Shown here: positions 8,064 through 15,896 of the stretch, piece after piece
Position numbering within the stretch: the first letter of the stretch is position 1
How the letters are laid out: each line of letters begins with the position of its first letter
Assembly (NCBI RefSeq): GCF_016863175.1
Contig: NZ_BOOJ01000030.1
Span: 62,001-126,000, forward strand
Origin: Paraplanobispora siamensis
GTDB lineage: Bacteria > Actinomycetota > Actinomycetes > Streptosporangiales > Streptosporangiaceae
DNA length: 64,000 nucleotides
Direction of reading: 5' to 3'
Made by a program: the position numbers and the translations under genes
The notes under the pieces: generated by a model
The model's input: the letters and a program-made list of their open reading frames with translations, nothing else
What the model was told of the DNA's origin: nothing
Databases searched by the model: none

Positions 8064-9296
8064 TCAGGTGACGGTGAGGCGCTGCTGGTAGCGCTCCTCC
8101 CGCCAGTGCTCCTTCTCCAGCACCTCGGCCAGCGTGACGGCCGCGTCGTAGACGTCCGTGAACTGGATGTAGAGCGGGGCGAAGCCGAAGCGCAGGACGT
8201 CCGGGGCGCGGAAGTCCCCGTGCACGCCCCGGTCGATCAGGGCGCGCATGATCGGATAGCCGTCGGGGTGGGCGAAGCTGACCTGGCTGCCGCGCCGCCC
8301 AGGGTCGCGGGAGGTGACGAGCGTGAGGCCGTACGGCGCGCAGAGCTCCTCGACCAGGTCGATGAACAGCGAGGTCAGCGCCGTGCTCTTGGTCCGGAGC
8401 CGGGGGAGGTCCACCCGTTCCCAGACGTCCAGCGAGGCGTTGAGCGCGGCGAAGGACAGCACGTGCGGGGTGCTCACGGTGAAGCGCCGGATGCCCTCGG
8501 CCGGGCGGTAGTCGGGCTCGAAGGCGAACGGGGCCGCGTGGCCGTGCCAGCCGGACAGCAGGTGCTCGGTCGCGTTCTGGTGGCGGGGGTGGACGTAGAT
8601 GAACGCCGGGGCGCCGGGGCCGCCGTTGAGGTACTTGTAGGTGCAGCCGACCGCGAAGTCCGCCGGGGTCACGTCCACCCGGTAGGCGCCCGCGCTGTGG
8701 CACAGGTCCCAGATCATCAGCGCCCCGGCCGCCTGCACCCGCGCGGTCACCTCGGCGGTGTCGTGGCGGTCGCCGGTGCGGTAGTCGACCTCGGACAGCA
8801 GGACGCACGCGACGTCGTCGCCCAGCGCCCCGGCCAGCCCCTCTGAGCCGCGCACGTCGCGGATCTCGTAGTCGCCCAGCCCCTTGACCAGGCCCTGGAC
8901 CATGTACCGGTCGGTCGGGAAGTTCTCCAGGTCGGAGACGATCACACGGCGTCCCGGGCGCAGCCGCAGGGCCGCCGAGACGGCCTTGACGACCGCGATC
9001 GAGGTGGTGTCGCCCACCACGACCTGACCCGGGCCCGCGCCGATCAGCGGGGCGATCCGGTCGCCGGTGGTCTCCGGCAGGTCGAACCAGCCGGCGGCGT
9101 TCCAGCCGCCGACCAGGCGGCCGGCCCACTCGTCCTCCACGACCCGCGCGAGTGCGGCCGAGGCGGCCTTCGGCGGGGCGCCGAGCGAGTTGCCGACGAG
9201 ATAGATCGTCCCCTCGGGGAGGACGAACTCGTCCCTGAAGTGCCTGAGGGGGTCGTCGGCGTCGAGCGCGACGCAGTCCGCACGGGTGATGGTCAC
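8064..9296 (-). CDS. kynU: kynureninase
   Basis: A 410-residue PLP enzyme that cleaves L-kynurenine to anthranilate and alanine, or 3-hydroxykynurenine to 3-hydroxyanthranilate. Visible motifs are IYLVGNSLGAPPK near the start, LENFPTDRYM, WDLCHSAGAYRVDV (PLP Asp region) and CTYKYLNGGPGAPAF, where Lys about 221 forms the Schiff base. SGWHGHAAPF and STPHVLSFAAL match the family. The start is the GTG at 9296 with GGAGAAGG upstream; a 22-residue longer reading lacks a ribosome site. It is the last gene of the operon and supplies 3-hydroxyanthranilate to the dioxygenase. No kynurenine monooxygenase or tryptophan dioxygenase lies in the window. Confidence 0.93.
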   Translation of the reverse strand: MTITRADCVALDADDPLRHFRDEFVLPEGTIYLVGNSLGAPPKAASAALARVVEDEWAGRLVGGWNAAGWFDLPETTGDRIAPLIGAGPGQVVVGDTTSIAVVKAVSAALRLRPGRRVIVSDLENFPTDRYMVQGLVKGLGDYEIRDVRGSEGLAGALGDDVACVLLSEVDYRTGDRHDTAEVTARVQAAGALMIWDLCHSAGAYRVDVTPADFAVGCTYKYLNGGPGAPAFIYVHPRHQNATEHLLSGWHGHAAPFAFEPDYRPAEGIRRFTVSTPHVLSFAALNASLDVWERVDLPRLRTKSTALTSLFIDLVEELCAPYGLTLVTSRDPGRRGSQVSFAHPDGYPIMRALIDRGVHGDFRAPDVLRFGFAPLYIQFTDVYDAAVTLAEVLEKEHWREERYQQRLTVT

Positions 9297-9407
9297 GAGC
9301 CTTCTCCGGGATGGGTCCTTACCAACCCCTCCATCATCGGTCATCGCCGGAGGCCGGCGCACCGGGGGGCACGGTCACCGGCCCGGCCACCCGCTGGAGG
9401 GCCGCGG

Positions 9408-10379
9408 TCACCGGCCGAGGAACCGTACGGCGTTGCCGCCGAGCAGCTTGGCGCGCGCCGTACCGGACAGGAACCCCGCCCCCCGCACCAGCGACCCCAC
9501 GGGCGACTCCCCGAGCGGGTAGGGGAAGTCGGAGCCGAGCATGACCCGGTCCTCGCCCATCGTGTCCACCAGCAGCCGCAGCGCCCGCTCGTCGAAGACG
9601 ACCGAGTCGACGCTGAAGCGCTCGACGTAGCGGGACGGCGGCAGCTCCGAGACGCCGACCAGGTCGCTCCGGCGGTGCCAGGCGTTCTCGAAGCGGCCGA
9701 GCCAGAAGGCGAACGAGCCGCCGCCGTGCGCGAAGCAGATCCGCAGCGACTCCGGCACCCGGTCGAAGACCCCGCCCAGGATCATCGCCAGCACCGACAG
9801 GTGGGTCTCGGCGGGCATGCCGACCAGCCACTGCGCCATCCAGCGCTCCAGCCGGGGGCCGCCCGGCATGTCCCACGGGTGCACGAAGACCGGCGCGCCC
9901 ACGGCCGCGCAGTGCTGGAGGAACTGCACGACCCCCGCGTCGTCGAGGTCACGGTCGCCGACGTGGTTGCCGATCTCGACGCCCGCGTGCCCCGAGGCCA
10001 GGCACCGGTCCAGCTCGGCGCAGGCCAGGTCGGGGTCCTGGAGCGGCACCTGGCAGAACGGCACCAGCCGCTCGTCCGCGCAGATCTCCAGGGCCAGGTC
10101 GTTGAAGATCCCGGCGACCCGTACGGCCTGCGCCGCCGGGCGCTCGTAGGAGAAGAAGACCGGCGTCGGCGAGACCACCTGCACGTCCACCCCGTCGGCG
10201 TCCATCGCCTCCAGCCGGCGGGCCGGGTTCCAGCAGTCGTCCTGGATGCGGCGGAACTCGCGGTCGCCCAGGAGGATCACGGCCTCCCGCTCGGAGTCGA
10301 CCCGCAGGCTCGGCGCCCCCGGCCAGCCGAGGTCCGGCCAGCCCTTCGGGACGTGGTGGGTGTGGACGTCTACGATCAC
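9408..10379 (-). CDS. nbaD: 2-amino-3-carboxymuconate-6-semialdehyde decarboxylase (ACMSD)
   Basis: A 323-residue metal-dependent decarboxylase of the amidohydrolase fold. DVHTHHVP gives the HxH metal pair (His6, His8), FVHPWDMPGGPRLERWMAQW includes the third His, FAHGGGSFAFWLGR carries the catalytic His region and MLGSDFPYPLGE the metal Asp. This set is characteristic of ACMSD, which removes CO2 from the 3-hydroxyanthranilate ring-cleavage product and so diverts carbon from quinolinate towards 2-aminomuconate semialdehyde. The start is GTG at 10379, only a few bases after the dioxygenase stop. Kynureninase follows after about 110 bases. Confidence 0.9.
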   Translation of the reverse strand: MIVDVHTHHVPKGWPDLGWPGAPSLRVDSEREAVILLGDREFRRIQDDCWNPARRLEAMDADGVDVQVVSPTPVFFSYERPAAQAVRVAGIFNDLALEICADERLVPFCQVPLQDPDLACAELDRCLASGHAGVEIGNHVGDRDLDDAGVVQFLQHCAAVGAPVFVHPWDMPGGPRLERWMAQWLVGMPAETHLSVLAMILGGVFDRVPESLRICFAHGGGSFAFWLGRFENAWHRRSDLVGVSELPPSRYVERFSVDSVVFDERALRLLVDTMGEDRVMLGSDFPYPLGESPVGSLVRGAGFLSGTARAKLLGGNAVRFLGR

Positions 10380-10382
10380 TCC

Positions 10383-10898
10383 CTATCCCTTACCCGGGTG
10401 GAGCGCGCCGCAGTTGCCGCAGGTGCGGGCCTTCTCGTCCTCGTAGAACGCCTGGAACACCGGCGGCAGGTCGGCCACGATGTCGCGCACCTGGAGCTCG
10501 ACCTCGTGGACCATGGTGTCGCACCGCTGGCAGTACCACAGGAACTTCTCCAGCACCCCCTCCGGCCGGATCCGCTCGACCACCAGGCCGATCGAGCCGG
10601 CCTCCGGGCGCTGCGGCGAGTGCGGCGTGTTCGCCGGCAGCAGCCACATCTGGCCCTCGCGGATGTGCACGGTGCTCGGCCCGTCCGGGGTCATGACGTT
10701 GACGTGCATGTTCCCCCGGATCTGGTAGAAGAGCTCCTCGTAGGGGTCGATGTGATAGTCGGTGCGCGCGTTCGGCCCGCCCACCACCATCACGATGAAG
10801 TCGTCCGCCTCCTCGAACAGGACCTTGTTGGCCACCGGCGGCTTGAGCAGGTGGGCGTGCTCATCGATCCAGGCGGTGAGGTCGATGGGGGGGATCAT
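10383..10898 (-). CDS. nbaC: 3-hydroxyanthranilate 3,4-dioxygenase
   Basis: A 171-residue cupin dioxygenase. The Fe(II) ligands are visible as His49 and Glu55 in [14 protein letters not shown] and His93 in [12 protein letters not shown]. Bacterial-type rubredoxin-like cysteines are kept at WYCQRCD (residues 123 and 126) and TCGNCG (160 and 163). The enzyme opens the ring of 3-hydroxyanthranilate to give aminocarboxymuconate semialdehyde. Its ATG overlaps the RidA-like gene stop by 4 bases (ATGA), indicating translational coupling. Confidence 0.93.
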   Translation of the reverse strand: MIPPIDLTAWIDEHAHLLKPPVANKVLFEEADDFIVMVVGGPNARTDYHIDPYEELFYQIRGNMHVNVMTPDGPSTVHIREGQMWLLPANTPHSPQRPEAGSIGLVVERIRPEGVLEKFLWYCQRCDTMVHEVELQVRDIVADLPPVFQAFYEDEKARTCGNCGALHPGKG

Positions 10899-11323
10899 GG
10901 GTGTTCCTCTCGCGGGGGCCGGTAGGCGACGGCCTGCATCTCGATGAGCAGGTGCGGATGGGGGAGCTGGTGCACGGCCACGGTGGTCCTGGCGGGACCG
11001 GTCTCGTCGAAGTACTCGCCGTAGACGCGGTTGTAGCCGCCGAAGTCGTTCATGTTCACGAGATAGGAGGTGATCTGGACGAGGTCGCTCAGATCGGCGC
11101 CGGCGGCCTTGAGCAGGTCGCCGATGTTCTCGATCACCGCCCGGGTCTGGGCGGCGATGTCGAGCGTGACGGTGCCGGAGGCGTCGACCTCGGCGCCGGC
11201 GATCGTGTCGTCCGGCCGCCGGGAGCTGGTCCCCGACACGTAGATGAAGTCCCCCGCCCGCTTGACGTGCGGGAACCTCCCCCGCGGCACGGCCTTGCCC
11301 CGTACGACGATCCCGTCGGTCAT
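10895..11323 (-). CDS. nbaF: RidA-family 2-aminomuconate deaminase
   Basis: A 142-residue member of the YjgF/YER057c/UK114 (RidA) fold. [24 protein letters not shown] opens the protein and [22 protein letters not shown] closes it, with the family Arg-bearing region in between. In kynurenine and aminophenol pathways, RidA relatives named AmnD or NbaF hydrolyse 2-aminomuconate to 4-oxalocrotonate and ammonia. That assignment rests here on operon position between the dehydrogenase and dioxygenase genes; sequence alone only supports a general enamine/imine deaminase. It lies 13 bases after the hydratase gene and overlaps nbaC by 4 bases. Confidence 0.85.
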   Translation of the reverse strand: MTDGIVVRGKAVPRGRFPHVKRAGDFIYVSGTSSRRPDDTIAGAEVDASGTVTLDIAAQTRAVIENIGDLLKAAGADLSDLVQITSYLVNMNDFGGYNRVYGEYFDETGPARTTVAVHQLPHPHLLIEMQAVAYRPPREEHP

Positions 11324-11336
11324 GAGGCCGCCCGGC

Positions 11337-12137
11337 TCACTCGAACACCGCCCGCACCGAGCCGACGCCGTCGATGCAGGCCTCGAAGACGTCGCCGGGC
11401 TCGACCTCCACCACCGGGCCGAGCGCCCCGGTGAGCACGATGTCCCCGGCCGTCAGCGGGAAGTCCGTGGCGGCCAGCGTGTTCGCCAGCCAGACGACGG
11501 CGTTGAGCGGGTTGCCCATGCAGGACGCGCCCGCGCCCGTGGAGACCTCCTGACCGCGCCGCTTCATGGTCATCCCGGCCAGCCTGAGGTCGAGGCCGGT
11601 CAGGGACATGGGCGTGTCACCCAGGACGAACGCGCCGCCGGCGGCGTTGTCCGCGACGGTGTCCACGATCGTGATGTCCCAGCCCTCGATCCGGCTGTCG
11701 GCGATCTCGATCGCGGGCAGCACGAAGTCCGTGGCCCGGATGACGTCGGCCACCGTGAACGGGCCGCCGCCCTCCAGGCCCTTCTTGAGCACCAGCGCGA
11801 TCTCCGCCTCGGCCCGGGGCTGCAGGAAGATCCCGGTCGGGATGGGCAGCCCGTCGAGGTGGGCCATGTCCGCGAAGAGCATGCCGAAGTCGGGCCGGTC
11901 CACGCCGAGCTGCCGCTGGACCGCCTGCGAGGTCAGGCCGATCTTCCGGCCGACGAGGCGCCGCCCCTCGGCCAGCGCCCGGCGCGTGTTGACCTCCTGT
12001 ACGGCGTAGCCGGTCTCCGCGGTCCGGTCCGGGAGCATCTCCCGCACCGGTGGGCACGGCTTGCCGCTGCGCGCCGCCTCCCACAGCCGGTCGGCCGCCT
12101 CGCCGATGACGTCGACGGCTTCGCTCCACTCATCCAT
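11337..12137 (-). CDS. 2-oxopent-4-enoate hydratase / 4-oxalocrotonate decarboxylase family protein
   Basis: A 266-residue member of the FAH-related hydratase family. The block [20 protein letters not shown] followed by [13 protein letters not shown] is shared by MhpD/XylJ-type hydratases and XylI/NbaG-type decarboxylases. The metal-binding EAEIALVL and [16 protein letters not shown] are also kept. After the deaminase step the pathway needs a decarboxylase and then a hydratase. Only one such gene is here, so either it does one step and the partner lies elsewhere, or it is less specific than its relatives. Position beside deaminase and dehydrogenase favours the decarboxylase role (NbaG/AmnE); the MhpD-like sequence favours the hydratase. 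It overlaps the upstream dehydrogenase gene by 8 bases. Confidence 0.8.
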   Translation of the reverse strand: MDEWSEAVDVIGEAADRLWEAARSGKPCPPVREMLPDRTAETGYAVQEVNTRRALAEGRRLVGRKIGLTSQAVQRQLGVDRPDFGMLFADMAHLDGLPIPTGIFLQPRAEAEIALVLKKGLEGGGPFTVADVIRATDFVLPAIEIADSRIEGWDITIVDTVADNAAGGAFVLGDTPMSLTGLDLRLAGMTMKRRGQEVSTGAGASCMGNPLNAVVWLANTLAATDFPLTAGDIVLTGALGPVVEVEPGDVFEACIDGVGSVRAVFE

Positions 12138-13584
12138 GTCCGGCCTCCAGCTTGATCGTTATCGTGGTCGGCTCCGAGTAGAAGTCCAGCGAGTGGGTGC
12201 CGCCCTCGCGGCCGATGCCCGACAGCCGGACCCCGCCGAACGGCGTGCGCAGGTCCCGCAGGTACCAGGTGTTGACCCAGACCAGCCCGGCCTCCAGCGA
12301 CCGGGCGACGCGGTGGGCGCGGTTCAGCGAGGAGGTCCACACCGTCGCGGCCAGGCCGTACTCGCTGTCGTTGGCCAGCCCGACGGCCTCGGCCTCGGAG
12401 TCGAACGGTGCCACGTGGCAGACGGGGCCGAAGATCTCCTCCCGGTTCACCCGGCTCCCGTTCGGCAGCCCGGTGAGCACGGTCGGCTCGACGTAGTAGC
12501 CGCCGTCGCGCTCGTCGCCGAAGCGCGGCGTCCCGCCGCCCGCGTGGATCGTCGCGCCCTCGTCCTTGGCCAGGGCGTAGTACGACAGGACCTTGTCCCG
12601 GTGCTCCGCCGAGATCATCGGCATCATCACGGTGCTCTCGTCCTGCGGGCGGCCGAACGCCAGCCCGCGCGCGCCCTCGGCCAGCCGCTCGACGAACTCC
12701 CCGAACACCGGCCGCTCCACGTAGAGCCGCTCGGTGCACAGGCAGACCTGGCCGCCGTTGGTGAACACCGACCTGACGCTCCCTTCCACCGCGGCCTCCA
12801 GATCCGCGTCGGCGAAGACCAGCCCGGCGTTCTTGCCGCCCAGCTCGAAGGAGACCGGCTTGACCCGGTCCGCCACGGCTTTCATGATCGCAGATCCGGT
12901 ACGGCTCTCGCCGGTGAAAGTGACGGCGTCCACCCCCGGATGCTCGACCAGGAACTGACCGGTCGAGCCGGTGCCGAAGCCGTTGACGACGTTGAGGACG
13001 CCCGGCGGGAGCCCGATCGAGGCGGCGATCTCCGCCAGCACGGCCAGCGAGCCCGGCGTGTGCTCCGACGGCTTGGCCACCACGGTGTTGCCCGCCACCA
13101 GGCAGGGGCCGAGCTTCCAGGTCGCCAGCAGGAAGGGCAGGTTCCACGGCACGATGACCGCGACCACGCCGAGCGGCCGGCGGACGGTGTAGCTCAGCGC
13201 GTCCTTGAGGTGGAAGGCGCTCTCCGGGCGCTGCGCCGCGATCTCGGCGAAGGCCCGGAAGTTGGCCGCGCCGCGCGGGATGTCCAGGGTGCGGGTCTGC
13301 GTGATCGACTTGCCGGTGTCCGCGATCTCCGCGGCGACCAGGTCCTCGAACCGCTCCTCGATGGCGTCGCCGAGCCGGCGCGTCCAGGCGGCCCGCTCGG
13401 CCACGGGCAGCGCCGCCCAGCCGGGCAGGGCCGCGCGGGCGGCGGCGACGGCGCGGTCGACGACGGACCGGTCCGCCTCGTGGACCCTGCGGACCTCACG
13501 GCCGGTCACCGGATCGCACGCGGCGAACGTCGGGCCCAGCGCGACCGGCACCCCGCCGATGAAATGGGTCACCGGGTCGGGCAC
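12130..13584 (-). CDS. nbaE: 2-aminomuconate semialdehyde dehydrogenase (aldehyde dehydrogenase family)
   Basis: A 484-residue NAD(P)-dependent aldehyde dehydrogenase. VIVPWNLPFLLATWKLGP and NTVVAKPSEHTPGS form the cofactor site, FTGESRTGSAIM the NAD-binding turn, SFELGGKNAGLVF holds the general-base Glu, and GGQVCLCTERLYVE the nucleophile Cys. EEIFGPVCHV and the C-terminal SGIGREGG are typical of the hydroxymuconic-semialdehyde dehydrogenase branch. As the first gene of the operon it should oxidise 2-aminomuconate semialdehyde formed by ACMSD. The start is GTG 13584 with GAGGAGG at good spacing; 46 codons of open frame further upstream include the putative operator and are not thought to be translated. 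Confidence 0.88.
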   Translation of the reverse strand: MPDPVTHFIGGVPVALGPTFAACDPVTGREVRRVHEADRSVVDRAVAAARAALPGWAALPVAERAAWTRRLGDAIEERFEDLVAAEIADTGKSITQTRTLDIPRGAANFRAFAEIAAQRPESAFHLKDALSYTVRRPLGVVAVIVPWNLPFLLATWKLGPCLVAGNTVVAKPSEHTPGSLAVLAEIAASIGLPPGVLNVVNGFGTGSTGQFLVEHPGVDAVTFTGESRTGSAIMKAVADRVKPVSFELGGKNAGLVFADADLEAAVEGSVRSVFTNGGQVCLCTERLYVERPVFGEFVERLAEGARGLAFGRPQDESTVMMPMISAEHRDKVLSYYALAKDEGATIHAGGGTPRFGDERDGGYYVEPTVLTGLPNGSRVNREEIFGPVCHVAPFDSEAEAVGLANDSEYGLAATVWTSSLNRAHRVARSLEAGLVWVNTWYLRDLRTPFGGVRLSGIGREGGTHSLDFYSEPTTITIKLEAGHG

Positions 13585-13612
13585 GGCGCCTCCTCGGGCA
13601 GGACATTCCGGA

Positions 13613-13629
13613 CTGCTATATACGGGTAT
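13613..13629. promoter_or_regulatory. palindrome upstream of the kynurenine operon, candidate operator
   Basis: CTATATACGGGTATAG has perfect 5-base arms CTATA/TATAG around a partly symmetric centre. It is an AT-rich patch in otherwise GC-rich DNA, about 30 bases before the first start codon of the operon. It could be a promoter -10 element, an operator, or both. No regulator gene lies next to the operon. Confidence 0.4.
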
Positions 13630-13909
13630 AGATCCGCGGGCACCGGGTGGGCAACAACCCCGGGGTGACGTACGACCGGCGTCCTGCCGGACGTGATCGC
13701 GGGAAGCCCCGGACGTGATCACGCAGAGCCACGGGCGGGGCGGCCACGCCCGCCGGTGGAACGCCCCCCCTGCGGCGCGGGGACCGGCGGAGCCCCTTTG
13801 CGGCGGTCTTCCCCGCCTTTCCGGGACCTTTCCTGAAGGTCACCTTCCCGTACCTCCGCACGGCCCGCGCGCCGCCCGATCCGGTCATCCCGGGAGGCAT
13901 CATGGGGCC

Positions 13910-14428
13910 ATGCAGCAGGCGTGGCAGACATGGGGGCCGGTCGTCGTCGCGGCGCTGCTGGCCGTCCCAGCGGCCCTGTCGGCCGCCTTCCTCCTCGCCC
14001 GCCACCGGGCGCGCGGCGGTCACCCCTCCCCCCGCCGCACCGCCGTCGCCGACGTAGCCATCGTCACCGGGACCGCCCCCTGGATCTGGATGATCCTCAC
14101 CCCCGCCGACGCGCCCGGAGTGAACCTCGTCCCCCTGGCCGATCTGGTCCGACAGGTCGCCCTGATGCCGCCCGGAGCGGCATTCGTGCAGGTCGGAGGC
14201 AATCTCCTGGTATTCGCGGCGCTCGGGGCGATGCTCCCCATCCGGTCCCCGCGCTTCGCCTCGCTCGCCGCGGTCGCGGGCGTGGCGGCGGCGGCCTCCC
14301 TGGCCGTCGAGCTCCTGCAGTACGGCCTCGGCCTCGGCAGGGTCAGCTCCGTCGACGACGTCATCCTCAACACCGCGGGAGCCGTGTTCGCGGCGGTCGT
14401 CACGCGCCGGTGGTGGGCTCCTCAATAG
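13910..14428 (+). CDS. VanZ-like membrane protein
   Basis: About 172 residues with four to five membrane helices. The VanZ-family core is visible as the APWIWMILTPADAPG segment, NLVPLADL, GGNLLVFAALGAMLPI and AVELLQYGLGLGRVSSVDD followed by VILNTAGAV. In this family the ELxQ...R..DxxDvxxNtxGa pattern lines a membrane cavity; VanZ itself confers low-level teicoplanin resistance, but most actinobacterial relatives are uncharacterised. The ATG at 13910 has GGGAGG at 13892-13897. It is divergent from the kynurenine operon and there is no vancomycin gene nearby, so a resistance role is not implied. Confidence 0.8.
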   Translation: MQQAWQTWGPVVVAALLAVPAALSAAFLLARHRARGGHPSPRRTAVADVAIVTGTAPWIWMILTPADAPGVNLVPLADLVRQVALMPPGAAFVQVGGNLLVFAALGAMLPIRSPRFASLAAVAGVAAAASLAVELLQYGLGLGRVSSVDDVILNTAGAVFAAVVTRRWWAPQ

Positions 14429-14431
14429 CGG

Positions 14432-14460
14432 CTCGGATCGTTCCACGGTAACGGTCCGAG
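14432..14460 (+). terminator. hairpin directly after the VanZ-like gene
   Basis: CTCGGATCGTT and AACGGTCCGAG pair over 11 bases with one G-U wobble around the 7-base loop CCACGGT. It begins 4 bases after the VanZ stop. There is no T-run after it, so it could be a weak terminator or an RNA-stabilising hairpin. Confidence 0.4.
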
Positions 14461-14557
14461 AAAACTCCCGGAGATCACCACAAGGGCACGATCCGCTCAA
14501 AAGAAGCACGGGACCAAGCTCTGTTATCTGTGCGATCGTGGACAAGGCGGGGCAAGT

Positions 14558-14567
14558 TCTCTGGAGA
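14558..14567. promoter_or_regulatory. TCTCTGGAGA, candidate GntR autoregulatory operator
   Basis: A 10-base near-perfect palindrome 35 bases before the gntR start. It differs by one base from TCTCTAGAGA at 15409-15418, ahead of the small downstream gene. Operators of HutC-type GntR proteins often have a CTAGA-like core, so both could be sites for the GntR protein encoded between them. Confidence 0.45.
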
Positions 14568-14602
14568 CGCCAAACCCGGTTGGTGACAGAGGGTGATCAA
14601 AC

Positions 14603-15355
14603 GTGCAGCAATCCCCGGTACCTCCCGAGACCCCGATCTACCGGCGCATCGCCGACGGGCTCCGCGAAGCGATCCTGTCCGGCGAGCTCCGTGACGGGGA
14701 TCGGCTCCCGGGCGAGAACGCCCTGATGGCGCAGTACGGCGTGGCCCGTGCGACCGCCAGACAGGCACTCTCGGTACTCATCAACGAAGGGCTGGCCGTA
14801 CCCAAGCGCGGTTCGGGGGTCTACGTCCGGCAGTTCCGCCCGCTGCGACGGCACGGCTCACGGCGCCTTTCGCAGGGGCACTGGGGACAGGGGCAGGCCA
14901 TCTGGGACGCCGACACCAGGGGCCGGTCGTACACCGTGGACGAGGTTCACATCGACAGGGAGCCTGCGGAGAACGACATCGCCCGCGTGCTGGGCACCGC
15001 CGAGGTCTGGGTGCGGCGGCGCCGGTACTCGGTGGACGGGCGGCCGGTGCAGCTGTCGGCCTCCCATTTCCCCGCGGCGCTCGTCGAGGGCACCCCGATC
15101 CTGCGCGAGGACACCGGCCCCGGCGGGGTCTACGCGCGCCTGGGTGACATCGGCCACGGCCCGGTCAGGTTCACCGAGGAACTGCGCGCCCGCATGCCCC
15201 ACCCGCTCGAGACCGACCTGCTCGACCTCCCGGCCGGCACCCCGGTAATTGTGATCATGAGGACCGCCTACAGCGCGGCCGGGGTGCCCGTGGAGGTCAA
15301 CGAGATGATCCTTGACGCCGCGTCATATGTACTCCAATACGATTTCGACGCATAG
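14603..15355 (+). CDS. GntR family regulator, HutC subfamily (UTRA domain)
   Basis: A 250-residue regulator. The N-terminal winged helix (about residues 10-75) shows PIYRRIADGLREAILSGEL, DRLPGENALMAQYGVARATA and RQALSVLINEGLAVPKRGSG, the full GntR signature. The rest (about 95-245) is a UTRA ligand-binding domain ending LPAGTPVIVIMRTAYSAAGV and EVNEMILDAASYVLQY. The start is GTG 14603 with GAGGGTGAT upstream. This type, paired with a short downstream gene, recurs in Streptosporangiaceae and Streptomyces, sometimes in integrated plasmids, though no plasmid genes are present here. The ligand is unknown. Confidence 0.85.
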   Translation: MQQSPVPPETPIYRRIADGLREAILSGELRDGDRLPGENALMAQYGVARATARQALSVLINEGLAVPKRGSGVYVRQFRPLRRHGSRRLSQGHWGQGQAIWDADTRGRSYTVDEVHIDREPAENDIARVLGTAEVWVRRRRYSVDGRPVQLSASHFPAALVEGTPILREDTGPGGVYARLGDIGHGPVRFTEELRARMPHPLETDLLDLPAGTPVIVIMRTAYSAAGVPVEVNEMILDAASYVLQYDFDA

Positions 15356-15360
15356 ATCAA

Positions 15361-15392
15361 GGTCATCCGTCAACCGATAGGTTGACCTGACC
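15361..15392 (+). terminator. interrupted hairpin after gntR
   Basis: GTCAACC-GATA-GGTTGAC (15369-15386) is a perfect 7-base stem with a 4-base loop, extended by outer GGTCA/TGACC arms. It starts 6 bases after the gntR stop. It may be a terminator or attenuator between gntR and the small gene at 15482, or an operator. Confidence 0.4.
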
Positions 15393-15408
15393 CTTGCGAT
15401 CATTGATT

Positions 15409-15418
15409 TCTCTAGAGA
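15409..15418. promoter_or_regulatory. TCTCTAGAGA, candidate GntR operator before the small gene
   Basis: A perfect 10-base palindrome 64 bases before the start of the small gene at 15482, nearly identical to the one upstream of gntR (14558-14567). See the gntR entry. Confidence 0.45.
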
Positions 15419-15481
15419 GGTGCCTCACCGTCGGAGATGGAACGTCACAGCGGCGATCCTGGGCGCGGGGAAGGTGCATGG

Positions 15482-15700
15482 ATGTCTTTCGACCGGCATC
15501 TGGCGGACATAGCCCGGGAGTTTCCCGACTGGACGATCTGGCGGAGCGACGCGGGGCGGTGGTGGGCCACCCGCCACCACCCGCTGAGCCCCGCCCAGCG
15601 TGAGGCCGGCTGCGCGATGACCATCGACGCGGACGATCCCCAAGGACTGCGCGAGCAGCTCCTAGACCAGGGAGAGCGCTTCGACGGAGCGATCTCCTGA
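15482..15700 (+). CDS. small actinobacterial protein paired with the GntR regulator
   Basis: A 72-residue protein starting MSFDRHLADIAREFPDWTIW. It has a tryptophan-rich core, WTIWRSDAGRWWATRH, then a short helix with PLSPAQREAG and a C-terminal helix. The WxxxRxxxGxWWATR pattern is familiar from small proteins encoded just after GntR or XRE regulators in streptomycetes and relatives; their function is unknown. The ATG at 15482 has GGGAAGGTG upstream and is preferred over the ATG at 15437, which lacks a ribosome site. Co-regulation with gntR is suggested by the shared palindromes. Confidence 0.7.
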   Translation: MSFDRHLADIAREFPDWTIWRSDAGRWWATRHHPLSPAQREAGCAMTIDADDPQGLREQLLDQGERFDGAIS

Positions 15701-15760
15701 AAGACAGCCCGGCGCCTGGGCCAGCGGGTCGAGCGCGGCCCGGGCGCTGGGCCTCCAGTC

Positions 15761-15799
15761 GCGGAAGCCTCCGACCCGATCGGGGGCGGAGGCTTCCGC
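15761..15799. terminator. strong bidirectional hairpin terminator
   Basis: GCGGAAGCCTCCG and CGGAGGCTTCCGC form a perfect 13-base stem, with an inner CCC/GGG extension around GATC. It sits between the convergent genes ending at 15700 (+) and 15897 (-), the expected place for a shared terminator. There is no T-run on either side, as is common in actinomycetes. Confidence 0.7.
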
Positions 15800-15896
15800 C
15801 GGCTTCCCGGCGACCGCGATCATCCGTCGTCGACGGACCGCAGCCGCCGGTCATCGGCCGACCGCGGTCACCCGCGGGCACACGGCCACCCGCCGG

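Noticed and set aside
13910-14428. VanZ-like gene as a glycopeptide resistance determinant
   Set aside because: No vanHAX or regulator nearby; VanZ-like proteins are common and mostly unrelated to resistance.
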